A stretch of DNA of 37,000 nucleotides from Ktedonobacterales bacterium (GCA_036557285.1 DATBHW010000047.1:1-37000); one strand, 5' to 3'; counted from the stretch's first letter, positions 16,622-24,205 are shown. Notes: generated from the sequence alone by a model not told the origin. A program made the numbers and translations.

Positions 16622-17356
16622 ATGGCTCCCAAACTGAATCAGATTATCGCCGTTGAAAAGGGCATCAAGAGCCGGTCATTTCAAGACCTGACCGAAGCGC
16701 ACCACCAGTTGCAAAAGCAGACGCTGCTGTCGGGCATCTCACGAACCTATAGGCCAAAAGATGAGGAAGGTGAGCAGCTTCCGCCCGAATCCACCAAAGT
16801 GCAGGTGAAAGCCCAGGACATCATCCGCCAGACGGTGGACGTGATGACCAAACTCTTTGACGCCACCGCCACCAAAGACTGGGCCAACTGCAAGGCCAAA
16901 GCGGATGTGGTCGTTGATGGGCAGACCTTGATAAGCCAGGTTCCGGCCACCTATCTGCTCTTTCTGGAAAAGCAATTGACCGATCTGCATACCTTCATCA
17001 AGAAGCTGCCCGTACTGGATGCTGCCGAGTCGTGGACGTTCGACGCTTCCGCCGACTGCTGGGCCACCGAGCCGGTGCAGACGCTGCGCACCAAAAAGGT
17101 GCCGCGCAACCATGTGAAGGCCGAAGCCACCGAAAAGCATCCGGCCCAGGTCGAAGTGTATTATGAGGACGTGACCGTCGGCTTCTGGCGCACCGTCAAG
17201 TTTTCCGGCGCGCTGCCCGCTCAGCGCGTCAACGAACTGCTGGAGCGCGTGGAGCGGCTGCAAGAAGCGGTGAAGTTCGCCCGCGAAGAAGCGAATAACC
17301 TGGAAGTCGAAGAACAAAAGGTGGGCGAAAAGTTCTTCAAGTACCTCTTCGGCTAG
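16622..17356 (+). CDS. Conserved protein of unknown function (DUF7873-like)
   Basis: A 244-residue soluble, charged protein without signal peptide or membrane segment. The opening MAPKLNQIIAVEKGIKSR, the GISRTYRPKDEEGEQLPPE stretch, KDWANC (near 81-86) and RTKKVPRNHVKAEATEKHPA are strikingly conserved-looking. I recall near-identical stretches from actinobacterial hypothetical proteins (DUF7873), but function is unknown there too. The C-terminal ~40 residues are a predicted helical, glutamate-rich region. GAGGGT precedes the ATG. It lies 32 bases after the amidase and just before a strong promoter for the next transcript. Confidence 0.82.
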   Translation: MAPKLNQIIAVEKGIKSRSFQDLTEAHHQLQKQTLLSGISRTYRPKDEEGEQLPPESTKVQVKAQDIIRQTVDVMTKLFDATATKDWANCKAKADVVVDGQTLISQVPATYLLFLEKQLTDLHTFIKKLPVLDAAESWTFDASADCWATEPVQTLRTKKVPRNHVKAEATEKHPAQVEVYYEDVTVGFWRTVKFSGALPAQRVNELLERVERLQEAVKFAREEANNLEVEEQKVGEKFFKYLFG

Positions 17357-17358
17357 CC

Positions 17359-17388
17359 TTGACACGCGCCGCAGCGGCATGGTAGAGT
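17359..17388 (+). promoter_or_regulatory. Sigma-70-type promoter
   Basis: TTGACA (17359-17364), 18-base spacer, TAGAGT (17383-17388). It starts 3 bases after the preceding stop codon and drives the small ORF and probably the RNA methyltransferase leader. Confidence 0.6.
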
Positions 17389-17427
17389 TGGAGGGCGATA
17401 AACAACTACCCATCGAGGAAAGCAACG

Positions 17428-17565
17428 ATGTCTGTGAGTATGGCGAGCGCCCTTGTCGAGCGGCTTCAGCAAAGCTGCCGCTTTTGCGCGCAGAAGCTTG
17501 GGAAAATTGCTCCTGATCACCAGGGCCATACTCTGCCCATTTTCAGGAGGGCTTCCTCAAGCTAA
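17428..17565 (+). CDS. Possible 45-residue small protein with C-x2-C and H-x2-H
   Basis: A short ORF with GAGGAAAG eight bases before the ATG, about 40 bases downstream of a good promoter, and followed by a terminator-like hairpin. The protein begins MSVSMASALVERLQQ and contains SCRFC (Cys 17 and 20) and DHQGH (His 31 and 34), spaced like a minimal zinc site. No family is recognised. It could be a real small protein, a leader peptide for the downstream RNA methyltransferase, or chance. Promoter, ribosome site and terminator together argue for expression. Confidence 0.4.
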   Translation: MSVSMASALVERLQQSCRFCAQKLGKIAPDHQGHTLPIFRRASSS

Positions 17566-17594
17566 GACATCGCAGATGCGAGAGTAAGAAGATC

Positions 17595-17646
17595 AGCCGT
17601 GGGCAAAGATGGCCGTAAGGAGGCCAGACGCTCACGGCTTTTTTTT
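17595..17646 (+). terminator. Intrinsic terminator or attenuator
   Basis: A 7-bp stem AGCCGTG/CACGGCT (17595-17601 and 17633-17639) is directly followed by eight T residues (17639-17646). The long loop contains a second short hairpin, GGCC-gtaagga-GGCC. It ends the small-ORF transcript before the methyltransferase gene. Confidence 0.6.
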
Positions 17647-17669
17647 ACCTGTTCCCATCCCTCTTCTCT

Positions 17670-17713
17670 GACACCGCGAGGCTGTCTGGCGCACCAGACG
17701 GCCTCTTCGTGTC
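17670..17713 (+). promoter_or_regulatory. Strong hairpin in the RNA methyltransferase leader
   Basis: A 12-bp stem with a 4-base loop (17678-17689 with 17694-17705, one U-G pair) is extended by GACAC/GTGTC (17670-17674 with 17709-17713) across a small internal loop. There is no U-tract after it. The GTG at 17709 lies in its 3' strand, another reason to prefer ATG 17754 as the start. Confidence 0.55.
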
Positions 17714-17753
17714 CGCGAGTACTCCATTTGAGAACAGCGAAGGATGGAGACAT

Positions 17754-18503
17754 ATGGGAGAGCAGGTAATCCTCGAAGGACATATCTCGGTCAGCGCCGC
17801 GCTCAGGTCGGGCAATCGCCCCATTCAGATCATCTACGCGCAAAGAAACGTGGCCGACGAGGCGCTCCAGTCGCTGGCATCGCTCGCCAGAGCCGCCGGA
17901 GTCAAGATACAACTGGTTGGCAACGATAGGATTGAGGCGTATGCCACCGGCAGGAGTCACGGAGGTATCATTGCCCTGGCCGGGCCAAGAAGAATGCTCG
18001 CGCTGGAGGAATTATTGGGGAAGCAGGGCGCGCCGTTCATCGTCATGGTGGATGGTGTGGAAGACCCGTTTAACTTCGGGGCAGCCATCCGGTCCTTGTA
18101 CGCGGCGGGCGCTGATGGGCTGGTCGTGCGCCCGCGCAACTGGACTTCGGCGGGAATCGTCGCCAGGGCGTCGGCTGGAGCCTCAGAACTTATCCCTACC
18201 GCCCTTGCCAGGACGCCGCACGAAGCCGCCGCCTTTTTCCGCCAACGCGGCCTGCTCATCGCCTGCGCTACCCATCATAACAACGCGGCGTCTCTCTATA
18301 CTGCCGACCTTTCGGTCCCGCTCTTCTTACTGATCGGTGGGGAAAAACGCGGCATCACCCGTTCATTTGTGGAGCGCGCAGACCTGCATCTCTCCATCCC
18401 CTATACGCGAACCGATGCGCACTCCCTGGGCGCCGCCGCCGCCACGTCAATCATCGCCTTCGAGATCATGCGCCAGCGCCGCCAGGAGCGGGCAAGGGGG
18501 TAG
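17754..18503 (+). CDS. TrmH/SpoU family RNA 2'-O-methyltransferase
   Basis: A 249-residue SPOUT enzyme expected to methylate ribose 2'-OH in rRNA or tRNA from SAM. The N-terminal ~95 residues form the substrate-binding domain (EGHISVSAALRSGNRPIQIIYA). The SPOU domain follows: motif 1 DPFNFGAAIRSLYAAGADGLVV with the conserved N and R, motif 2 LLIGGEKRGI, and motif 3 LSIPYTRTDAHSLGAAAATSI. Motif 3 departs from the usual IPM...SLNVSVA (His before SLGAAAA), so exact specificity is uncertain. GGAG lies four bases before ATG 17754; an in-frame GTG at 17709 is less likely. The leader holds a terminator and a strong hairpin. Confidence 0.88.
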   Translation: MGEQVILEGHISVSAALRSGNRPIQIIYAQRNVADEALQSLASLARAAGVKIQLVGNDRIEAYATGRSHGGIIALAGPRRMLALEELLGKQGAPFIVMVDGVEDPFNFGAAIRSLYAAGADGLVVRPRNWTSAGIVARASAGASELIPTALARTPHEAAAFFRQRGLLIACATHHNNAASLYTADLSVPLFLLIGGEKRGITRSFVERADLHLSIPYTRTDAHSLGAAAATSIIAFEIMRQRRQERARG

Positions 18504-18619
18504 GATGCATGGCATATGAAGGGTGCGCAAGCCCTGGGCGATGCTGGCCTATAACTTGCCGCGCCCACATAGCGAGAAGCGGAGAGACGCTCACACGTAC
18601 CCTGGCAAGGAGCATAGTG

Positions 18620-19054
18620 ATGCAACTCGTCTACCGTCTCATCGTCTGGGCGCTTGGTGTGATTGGCGCAGCAGCAGCCCTGGGGATCAACACCTTCTAC
18701 TCCATCTCCACGCGGTTCCAGGATCTCGTAGGTCTTCACCCCGACGCTTCGCATGGCTGGCTCGGCCTGGGCTGTGCCATCCTGGGCTTTATGGGGGCGT
18801 GTTTCGTCTTGTTCAGAGTCAGCCTCCCGCTTGGCGCGATTCTGCTGATCATCGCGGGCATCGGGTTCTTTTTCGTCGTCAACTGGTGGGCGCTGCTGGC
18901 AAGCCCGCAGATGCTGCTCGCCGCCTTTTTCGCCATCTACTACTACCTGGACACCAGGCACGATCTCGCGCTCGAACGAGCCGCGCAGCAGGCCAGAGAG
19001 CAGCCCAGGCCGGAACGCCCTCCCCCGGAGAGCGGCACAGCAGCCGTGAGCTGA
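18620..19054 (+). CDS. Small four-TM membrane protein
   Basis: A 144-residue protein with four hydrophobic segments (near 5-25, 47-67, 70-92 and 96-110) and a charged, proline-rich C-terminal tail. No family is recognised. AAGGAG lies 7 bases before ATG 18620; the frame is open further upstream but without a ribosome site. It follows the RNA methyltransferase by 116 bases and has its own possible promoter (TATAAC at 18550). Confidence 0.7.
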   Translation: MQLVYRLIVWALGVIGAAAALGINTFYSISTRFQDLVGLHPDASHGWLGLGCAILGFMGACFVLFRVSLPLGAILLIIAGIGFFFVVNWWALLASPQMLLAAFFAIYYYLDTRHDLALERAAQQAREQPRPERPPPESGTAAVS

Positions 19055-19197
19055 CGACGCGCCCGCCTGTCCATTGCCCAGGTTTTCACAACGATGGCAT
19101 AGAACTTGCCGCCTTCTCGGGCGTGCGCCTTCACGGCTTCGTCAGGCGCAGTCGAGCAAAGAGCCTTTGCGCTCTGTAGAAAGGGAAAACACCACCA

Positions 19198-19425
19198 ATG
19201 AATGAACTGATTAACCAGATCACCCAGCGGGTCGGCATCTCACAGCAGCAGGCGCAGCAGACCGTCCAGGTCGTTATAGGCTTCTTGAAGCAGAAGCTGC
19301 CCGGACCAATGGCCTCCCAGTTGGATAACTTCGTCAGCCAGCAGGGGACGCCAGGCGGCCAGCAAAGCATGGGCGGCCAACCCCATCAGGACATTGGCGG
19401 CATGTTCGGAGGAGACCGGCCCTAA
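19198..19425 (+). CDS. Small DUF2780/DUF937-like protein
   Basis: A 75-residue protein. The first ~45 residues (MNELINQITQRVGISQQQAQ, VVIGFLKQKLPGPMASQLD) match the helical pattern of the small DUF2780/DUF937-type domain; the tail is Gly/Gln rich. Function unknown; members are often stress- or envelope-associated small proteins. An AGGGAAAA ribosome site is present. It sits upstream of the DUF4332 gene with a 57-base gap and may be cotranscribed with it. Confidence 0.68.
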   Translation: MNELINQITQRVGISQQQAQQTVQVVIGFLKQKLPGPMASQLDNFVSQQGTPGGQQSMGGQPHQDIGGMFGGDRP

Positions 19426-19482
19426 ACGCATCTCAGCAGTGTTTGCAGCAACCATCGCCAGCAATGGCCGAGAGGAGATGGT

Positions 19483-19884
19483 ATGGCACACAAAATAAGC
19501 GAGATTAAAGACCTTGACCCTGGCATTCAGGCCAGGTTAGAGCAGGGAAAGATTCACACCGTCGAAGATTTGCTGAACGCAACCAGCACTCCCCTGCAGC
19601 GCGCCGCGCTGGCAAAGCAGTTGAATGTCAACCCAAACCAACTGACCGAGTGGATCAACCGCGCCGACCTCATGCGGTTGAAAGGGGTTGGCAAGGAAAT
19701 GGCGAATCTGCTTGAGGAGAGCGGCGTGGATTCCTGCAAAGAACTTCAGCACCGCAAATCCGACAAACTCCAGGCGAAGCTGAAGGAGATCAACGACAGC
19801 AAACATATCACGCACCACGCGCCAACTCTGGCGCAAGTGGAAGAGTGGATTACGGAGTCGTCGGCTTACGCGCAGCATGCGTAA
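19483..19884 (+). CDS. DUF4332 protein with helix-hairpin-helix repeats
   Basis: A 133-residue protein of the DUF4332 type. Two helix-hairpin-helix-like units are visible: IKDLDPGIQARLEQGKIHTVEDLL (7-30) and LMRLKGVGKEMANLLEESGV (63-82), the latter with a GVG turn. It probably binds nucleic acid or a protein partner non-catalytically. GAGAGGAG precedes the ATG closely. No membrane segment. The partner is not evident from context. Confidence 0.8.
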   Translation: MAHKISEIKDLDPGIQARLEQGKIHTVEDLLNATSTPLQRAALAKQLNVNPNQLTEWINRADLMRLKGVGKEMANLLEESGVDSCKELQHRKSDKLQAKLKEINDSKHITHHAPTLAQVEEWITESSAYAQHA

Positions 19885-20040
19885 TCTCCCCCTGCATGTT
19901 CGTCAGCGATCAGGCTGCCGTCGGGCGTTCTCCCCGATGGTGGCCTGATCACTTGTGCAGTGGCTTGCAAAGTGCTCACCCGCCACAGCTTTGTCTCGCC
20001 GGTTCCACCCAACCTGAAGTGTTAGCAGGCGGGGCGTCTT

Positions 20041-20250
20041 ACTTGTAGCGCCGCCTTCCAGGCGGCTAGCGATTCGCCAGGGCGAGCGTTCGTCCTCCAG
20101 GCTAACGGACCGGCAGGCCAGCGTTGAGCCGCCAGGATGGCGGCGCTACAGGTACCACCCCTCCGCAGCCCCCTGCCGCCGGGATGGCGGCGCTACAGGT
20201 ACCACACCTCCGCAGCCCCCCTGCCGCCAGGATGGCGGTGCTACAAGTGG
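20041..20250. repeat. REP/BIME-like repeat, locus 8
   Basis: The left arm ACTTGTAGCGCCGCC-ttcca-GGCGGC is followed by three successive right-arm hairpins with loops AGGAT, GGGAT and AGGAT, each followed by CTACAGGT or CTACAAGT. It ends 12 bases before the TetR promoter. It accounts for most of the 19885-20311 gap. Confidence 0.83.
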
Positions 20251-20261
20251 CCTCCCTACCC

Positions 20262-20291
20262 TTGACAAAAAACATACATGCGTGTTAGTAT
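20262..20291 (+). promoter_or_regulatory. TetR gene promoter
   Basis: TTGACA (20262-20267), 18-base spacer, TAGTAT (20286-20291). The spacer and -10 are covered by the inverted-repeat operator, a standard layout for autorepression. Confidence 0.65.
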
Positions 20292-20295
20292 GTTT
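20270..20295. promoter_or_regulatory. TetR operator, copy 1
   Basis: AAACATAC and GTATGTTT are perfect inverted half-sites separated by 10 bases, overlapping the regulator's own promoter. The half-site resembles those bound by AcrR/TtgR-type repressors. A second copy matching 21 of 26 positions lies upstream of the exporter genes. Confidence 0.7.
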
Positions 20296-20311
20296 GTGGA
20301 GGAGGGGAGAG

Positions 20312-20932
20312 ATGGCTCGCAAAACCAAAGAAGAGGCTGCCGCCACGCGCCAGGCGCTGCTGGACGCCGCGCTGATCGTCTTCAGCCAGAAAGGCTACGC
20401 GGCGGCGCGCCTGGAAGAGATAGCCGAAAACGCGGGTGTCTCGCGCGGCGCCATTTACTGGCACTTTGGCTCGAAGGCCGAACTCTATAGCATCCTGGTA
20501 GATGAGACGATGGGGCGCATTCAGGGTGTAGTGGATCGCGCCGTCAGCGGGGGAGGCAGTTGGCTGGATATTCAGCGCCGCGTGATGATCTACATTATTA
20601 CCCTGCTCGAAGAGGATGAAACCTATCGCGCTGTGCAGGAACTGACCATACTCAAAACCGGCCTTGCTCCAGAGTTGGGTGAGGGCATGCGCAAAAAACA
20701 GGAAGCTATGCGCCAGCTTGAAGAAGAGATCGCTGGATACTATCGAGAGGGCATCGCGCTCGGCGAAGTGCGCGCCAACCTTGACCCGGTGATTGCCGCG
20801 CGCGCGATGCTCGCTTATCTCAACGGCGTCAGCCTGAACTGGCTGCTCGACCAGCAGGCATTCTCCCTGCGCGAGAGCGCCCCCGCGCTGGTAGATGTGT
20901 TCATGTACGATATTGCTGCCCGGCCAGCATAG
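20312..20932 (+). CDS. TetR/AcrR family transcriptional repressor
   Basis: A 206-residue TetR regulator. The N-terminal helix-turn-helix covers LLDAALIVFSQKGYAAARLEEIAENAGVSRGAIYWHFGSKAEL in sections (residues ~16-58), with the recognition helix SRGAIYWHF. The ligand-binding domain continues to the end and resembles the TtgR/AcrR group controlling multidrug exporters. ATG 20312 follows GGAGGAGGGG; the frame is open 10 codons further up without a site. It is followed by an ABC exporter operon preceded by a second copy of its operator, so exporter repression relieved by a drug-like ligand is the likely circuit. Confidence 0.92.
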   Translation: MARKTKEEAAATRQALLDAALIVFSQKGYAAARLEEIAENAGVSRGAIYWHFGSKAELYSILVDETMGRIQGVVDRAVSGGGSWLDIQRRVMIYIITLLEEDETYRAVQELTILKTGLAPELGEGMRKKQEAMRQLEEEIAGYYREGIALGEVRANLDPVIAARAMLAYLNGVSLNWLLDQQAFSLRESAPALVDVFMYDIAARPA

Positions 20933-20944
20933 CTGCTTTTTTTT
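20925..20944 (+). terminator. Weak intrinsic terminator after the TetR gene
   Basis: CAGC-ata-GCTG straddles the stop codon, and a run of eight T residues (20937-20944) follows one base after it. The stem is short, but the U-tract is good for this GC-rich genome. Confidence 0.4.
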
Positions 20945-20952
20945 GCAACTTT

Positions 20953-20978
20953 TTACAAACCAACACGTATGTATGTTT
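20953..20978. promoter_or_regulatory. TetR operator, copy 2
   Basis: Read on the minus strand, these 26 bases match operator copy 1 at 21 positions, with the first ten identical (AAACATACAT). The site lies between the TetR gene and the exporter operon, about 60 bases upstream of the operon's best promoter. Confidence 0.65.
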
Positions 20979-21038
20979 ACCTCAACAAAAAGAACAAAGA
21001 TCAGAACTTAATAATCTTAATATTACCTGATGGTACTA

Positions 21039-21067
21039 TTGACTTTTTCAATGTCATCTGTTATAAG
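21039..21067 (+). promoter_or_regulatory. Promoter of the DrrAB-like exporter operon
   Basis: TTGACT (21039-21044), 17-base spacer, TATAAG (21062-21067), inside an unusually AT-rich stretch (20936-21075). About 95 bases of leader follow before the start codon. Confidence 0.6.
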
Positions 21068-21164
21068 ATTAAAGAGAGAGCGACAAACCCACCACAAGGA
21101 CTGTGAAACGATAGACGGACAGGCACGTCACAACCAACAGAACGAACAGGAGGAACCATCTCTT

Positions 21165-22130
21165 ATGGAGATGATCGAGACGCAGAAGCTGGCGAAGACC
21201 TTTAAGTCGCGCAAAGGCGCTGTCGAAGCGGTGCGCGGCGTGGATCTGCGCGTGAACCAGGGCGAAATCTTTGGCTTCCTGGGGCCAAACGGCGCGGGCA
21301 AGACCACCACCATGCGTATGCTCTCAACGCTGCTGGACCCAACGGGCGGGCAGGCGAAAGTCTGCGGCTATGACCTACGGCGCGAACCAAAGCGCGTGCG
21401 CATGCAGATCGGCTATGTCGGCCAGAAGGGCGGCGCGGAGCCAAAAGAAACCGGGCGCGAGAACATGGTGCTGCAAGCGCGGCTCTATGGCATGAGCAAA
21501 GCCAATGCCCGCCAGCGCGCCGCCGAACTGATTACCAGGCTCGATCTGGAGCCATACGCTGACCGGCTTGTCAGCACCTACTCTGGTGGGCAGCGCCGCC
21601 GCCTGGATATTGCTATGGGCATGATGCACCGGCCACGTCTGCTCATTCTGGATGAACCCACCACCGGCCTGGACCCACAGAGCCGCATGCGCATTTGGGA
21701 CGAGATACGCAGCCTGCGCTCCGAGGGCATGACGATCTTCCTGACCACTCACTACATGGATGAAGCCGACATTCTCTGTGATCGCCTGGCAATTATTGAC
21801 AACGGCAAGATCGTCGGCGAAGACACGCCCAACGCCCTCAAGCAGCAGATTGCCGGAGACATTATCTCGCTCGGCCTGAATATCCAGAACGGCGCCAGCG
21901 CGCAGGTGAAAGAGAAGTTGAGCGCCCAATCGTTCCTGCGCGAACTTCAGGAAACCGAAGTCGGCCTGCAACTCTACGTGGAGCGCGGCGAAGAGGTGCT
22001 GCCCGAAGTCCTGCGCCTGCTCGACCACAACGGTACGTCCATCCGCACGGTGACGCTGGCGCGTCCGACGCTGGAAGATGTCTTCCTGCGCCTGACCGGG
22101 CGCTCGCTGCGTGAAGAGCGAACCGCTTAA
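21165..22130 (+). CDS. DrrA-like ABC exporter ATP-binding protein
   Basis: A 321-residue ATPase of the daunorubicin-resistance (DrrA) group. Walker A is GPNGAGKTT, the Q-loop is IGYVGQKGG, the signature is YSGGQRRRLDIA, Walker B is LLILDEPTTGLDP, and the switch His is in TTHYMDEAD. The C-terminal ~100 residues (VKEKLSAQSFLRELQETE to RPTLEDVFLRLTGRSL) are the DrrA-specific extension. AGGAGG lies about 11 bases before ATG 21165; ATG 21171 is an alternative. It forms an operon with the permease 19 bases downstream and is probably controlled by the adjacent TetR repressor. Likely role: export of a hydrophobic drug or lipid. Confidence 0.92.
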   Translation: MEMIETQKLAKTFKSRKGAVEAVRGVDLRVNQGEIFGFLGPNGAGKTTTMRMLSTLLDPTGGQAKVCGYDLRREPKRVRMQIGYVGQKGGAEPKETGRENMVLQARLYGMSKANARQRAAELITRLDLEPYADRLVSTYSGGQRRRLDIAMGMMHRPRLLILDEPTTGLDPQSRMRIWDEIRSLRSEGMTIFLTTHYMDEADILCDRLAIIDNGKIVGEDTPNALKQQIAGDIISLGLNIQNGASAQVKEKLSAQSFLRELQETEVGLQLYVERGEEVLPEVLRLLDHNGTSIRTVTLARPTLEDVFLRLTGRSLREERTA

Positions 22131-22149
22131 GAGAGAAGGAGAACCCCCG

Positions 22150-22914
22150 ATGACAAAACTCATCCGCGATACCTGGCTGATCTTTGGCTCTGCGCTGCGC
22201 GTCATGCTGCGCAACCCGGCCTGGGTCTTTTTCGGCCTGTTTCAGCCCATCTGTTATATGCTCTTGTTCGCCCCGCTGCTCAAAAATCTGGTTGGCGTGC
22301 CGGGCTTTCCCAGCGGCGGCGCGTACAACGTCTTCACGCCTGGGCTGATGATGATGATGGCGATCTTCGGCACCGGCTTTGCTGGCTTCACCGTCATTGG
22401 GCAACTGCGCGAAGGCACCATCGAGCGCCTGCGCGTCACGCCGGTCAGCCGACTGTCGTTGATGCTCGGCATGATATTGGTTAGCCTGCTGAACCTGCTG
22501 GTCCAGACCGCCTTGCTGATCATCCTTGGGGTGATTCTAGGCTTCCGGCCCGACGCGGGCGGGCTGGCGCTGCTGGTTGCCCTGATATTGATCGGCGGCT
22601 TGATGATGGCCTCTTGCTCCTACGCGGTAGGCTTGCTGGTGAAAGACGAAGGGGCGCTGGCCGCCGCCGTCAATCTGGTCGCGCTGCCGCTCTTGCTGCT
22701 CTCCGGCATCATGCTGCCGCTCTCCTTTGCGCCCGACATTTTGCAGAAGATTGCCAAAGGCAACCCTTTCGCCTACGCGGTTGACGCCTCGCGGGCGCTG
22801 GTTGATGGCAGCCTGACCAACGTAGCCGTGATACAAGGCTTCATCATCTTTGGCGTGCTGGCGGTGCTGGGTGTGTATTGGGTCACGCGCTCCATTCGCA
22901 AAGCCGCCATGTGA
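22150..22914 (+). CDS. DrrB-like ABC-2 exporter permease
   Basis: A 254-residue permease with six predicted membrane segments, the compact ABC-2 layout of DrrB. The cytoplasmic loop GQLREGTIERLRVTPVSR is the conserved coupling region; PLSFAPDILQKIAKGNPFAYAVDASRALVDG near the end is the ABC-2 permease signature region. ATG 22150 follows AAGGAG by 8 bases. It ends the TetR-linked exporter operon and is followed by a large hairpin. Confidence 0.92.
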   Translation: MTKLIRDTWLIFGSALRVMLRNPAWVFFGLFQPICYMLLFAPLLKNLVGVPGFPSGGAYNVFTPGLMMMMAIFGTGFAGFTVIGQLREGTIERLRVTPVSRLSLMLGMILVSLLNLLVQTALLIILGVILGFRPDAGGLALLVALILIGGLMMASCSYAVGLLVKDEGALAAAVNLVALPLLLLSGIMLPLSFAPDILQKIAKGNPFAYAVDASRALVDGSLTNVAVIQGFIIFGVLAVLGVYWVTRSIRKAAM

Positions 22915-22937
22915 ACAGATTCACTCCCTCACCCCCC

Positions 22938-22977
22938 GACAACCCCCTCTGGCACGAGAGGCCAGGAGGGGGTTGTC
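22938..22977 (+). terminator. Long hairpin after the exporter operon
   Basis: A stem of about 16 bp with one bulged G (22938-22953 with 22961-22977, GACAACCCCCTC/GAGGGGGTTGTC as its outer part) and a 7-base loop. There is no T-run after it, so it may mark an mRNA 3' end rather than a classical intrinsic terminator. Confidence 0.6.
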
Positions 22978-23033
22978 ACCTGTAGCTGGTGGAACTACCG
23001 CTCATCCTGGCGGCATACGAATTGCAACAGCGG
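22978..23033. repeat. Degenerate REP-like remnant, locus 9
   Basis: CACCTGTAGC followed by a decayed arm and CATCCTGGCGGCATACGA. It preserves the GTAG and one GGCGGC but no closing arm. Confidence 0.4.
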
Positions 23034-23137
23034 CTCAAGCGCGGCTTACGTCGCTGTGCAAGGCATCGCATCCAGTTTCCGTTGCTCATGTCCCGATAGC
23101 CTATACCCTACAATGATCTAGAAAAGAGCCTCTGGCA

Positions 23138-24205
23138 ATGAAGCCCCCCGTCTTCTCTCTAAAAAATGCCCCGCTCTCGGCAGCCTGGCGAACCTCCCAA
23201 CGGCGCCTGGGCGTCCTTGGAGCCAGCCTGCTTCTGCTCCTGAGCGCCTGCGTCAGCAGCCAGCCGACAGCGCCAACCGTGATCAGCCCCAAGACGGTGC
23301 AGGCCAAGGCAACCAGCCAGGCGCTGCTGAACCAGTATGAGGTATCAATTTTCCAGGCCCAGGGATATGGCCTGGATCTGACCCCCTATCAGCAGCAGCT
23401 CAAGAAAGATCGCAAGAACTTCCAGCGCGCCCAAACCGAAAAGGCGTATAAAAACCTCGCGGCGACGCTTCAGGCGCAGGTGAGCACCTTGCAGCACATC
23501 GCTATAGTCACGAAGACCAGATACCACCTGCAACAACTACAGCTTTTGATAAACCAGACGGACAGTAACAACGACTACGAATATATCAACGCCGACGACG
23601 CCTATTTGCAAGAGCAGGCGCGCTTCGAGAAGGCGGTCACGATAGATGACTATCAGAAGATTGATACGCAGGCGCAGGTTCTGGTTACGAACCTGACCGC
23701 CCTGCTGGCGAACCTGAACGATCAGACACCACACGATCAGCCACACGCGGCGGACCTGCAACTGATTCAGACGTATCGGTTGACGGGCAAAGTCATCATC
23801 GTTTCGCTGACCGAACAGACTCTGCGCATGTACGAGAACGGCCTGCTAGCCGGATGGATGTATGTTGTGACCGGCCAGCGCGCCGCCCAAACGCCGCCCG
23901 GGTTGTGGCATGTCATGTCGAGGCAGACCCATATCGTCTTCAAGTCTTCCGAGCCGCCAGGCTCGCCGCTCTGGTATCCACCGACGCCCATCAACTACGC
24001 GATGGCCTATCATACCGGCGGCTACTACCTGCATGACGCAACGTGGCGCTCATACTTTGGGCCGGGCGCGAACCTGCCGCATCACGATTACACCTCTGGC
24101 AAATATTCCCTGAATGGCACGCATGGCTGCATCAACATGACCCTGAGAAACACCATCACCCTCTATGATTGGGCCAGAGTCGGCATCCCTGTGATCGTCT
24201 ACTAA
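23138..24205 (+). CDS. L,D-transpeptidase (YkuD) lipoprotein
   Basis: A 355-residue exported enzyme. The N-terminus has a long, basic n-region, a hydrophobic core and a lipobox LLSAC with C38, so it should be lipid-anchored outside the membrane. Residues ~50-205 are a helical, Gln-rich region that may form a coiled coil or wall-binding spacer. The C-terminal YkuD domain (~215-355) begins GKVIIVSLTEQTLRMYENG and ends with the active site GTHGCINM (H329, C331). It should make or hydrolyse 3-3 peptidoglycan cross-links or attach proteins to the wall. The frame starts with ATG 23138; the ribosome site is unclear (AAAGAG). Convergent with the YceI gene. Confidence 0.9.
   Translation: MKPPVFSLKNAPLSAAWRTSQRRLGVLGASLLLLLSACVSSQPTAPTVISPKTVQAKATSQALLNQYEVSIFQAQGYGLDLTPYQQQLKKDRKNFQRAQTEKAYKNLAATLQAQVSTLQHIAIVTKTRYHLQQLQLLINQTDSNNDYEYINADDAYLQEQARFEKAVTIDDYQKIDTQAQVLVTNLTALLANLNDQTPHDQPHAADLQLIQTYRLTGKVIIVSLTEQTLRMYENGLLAGWMYVVTGQRAAQTPPGLWHVMSRQTHIVFKSSEPPGSPLWYPPTPINYAMAYHTGGYYLHDATWRSYFGPGANLPHHDYTSGKYSLNGTHGCINMTLRNTITLYDWARVGIPVIVY

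Noticed and set aside
17566-17753. T-box riboswitch before the RNA methyltransferase
   Set aside because: Only the ACCGCG end of the T-box motif matches; Stem I, the AGGGTGG part and a following terminator are missing, and the gene is not a typical T-box target.
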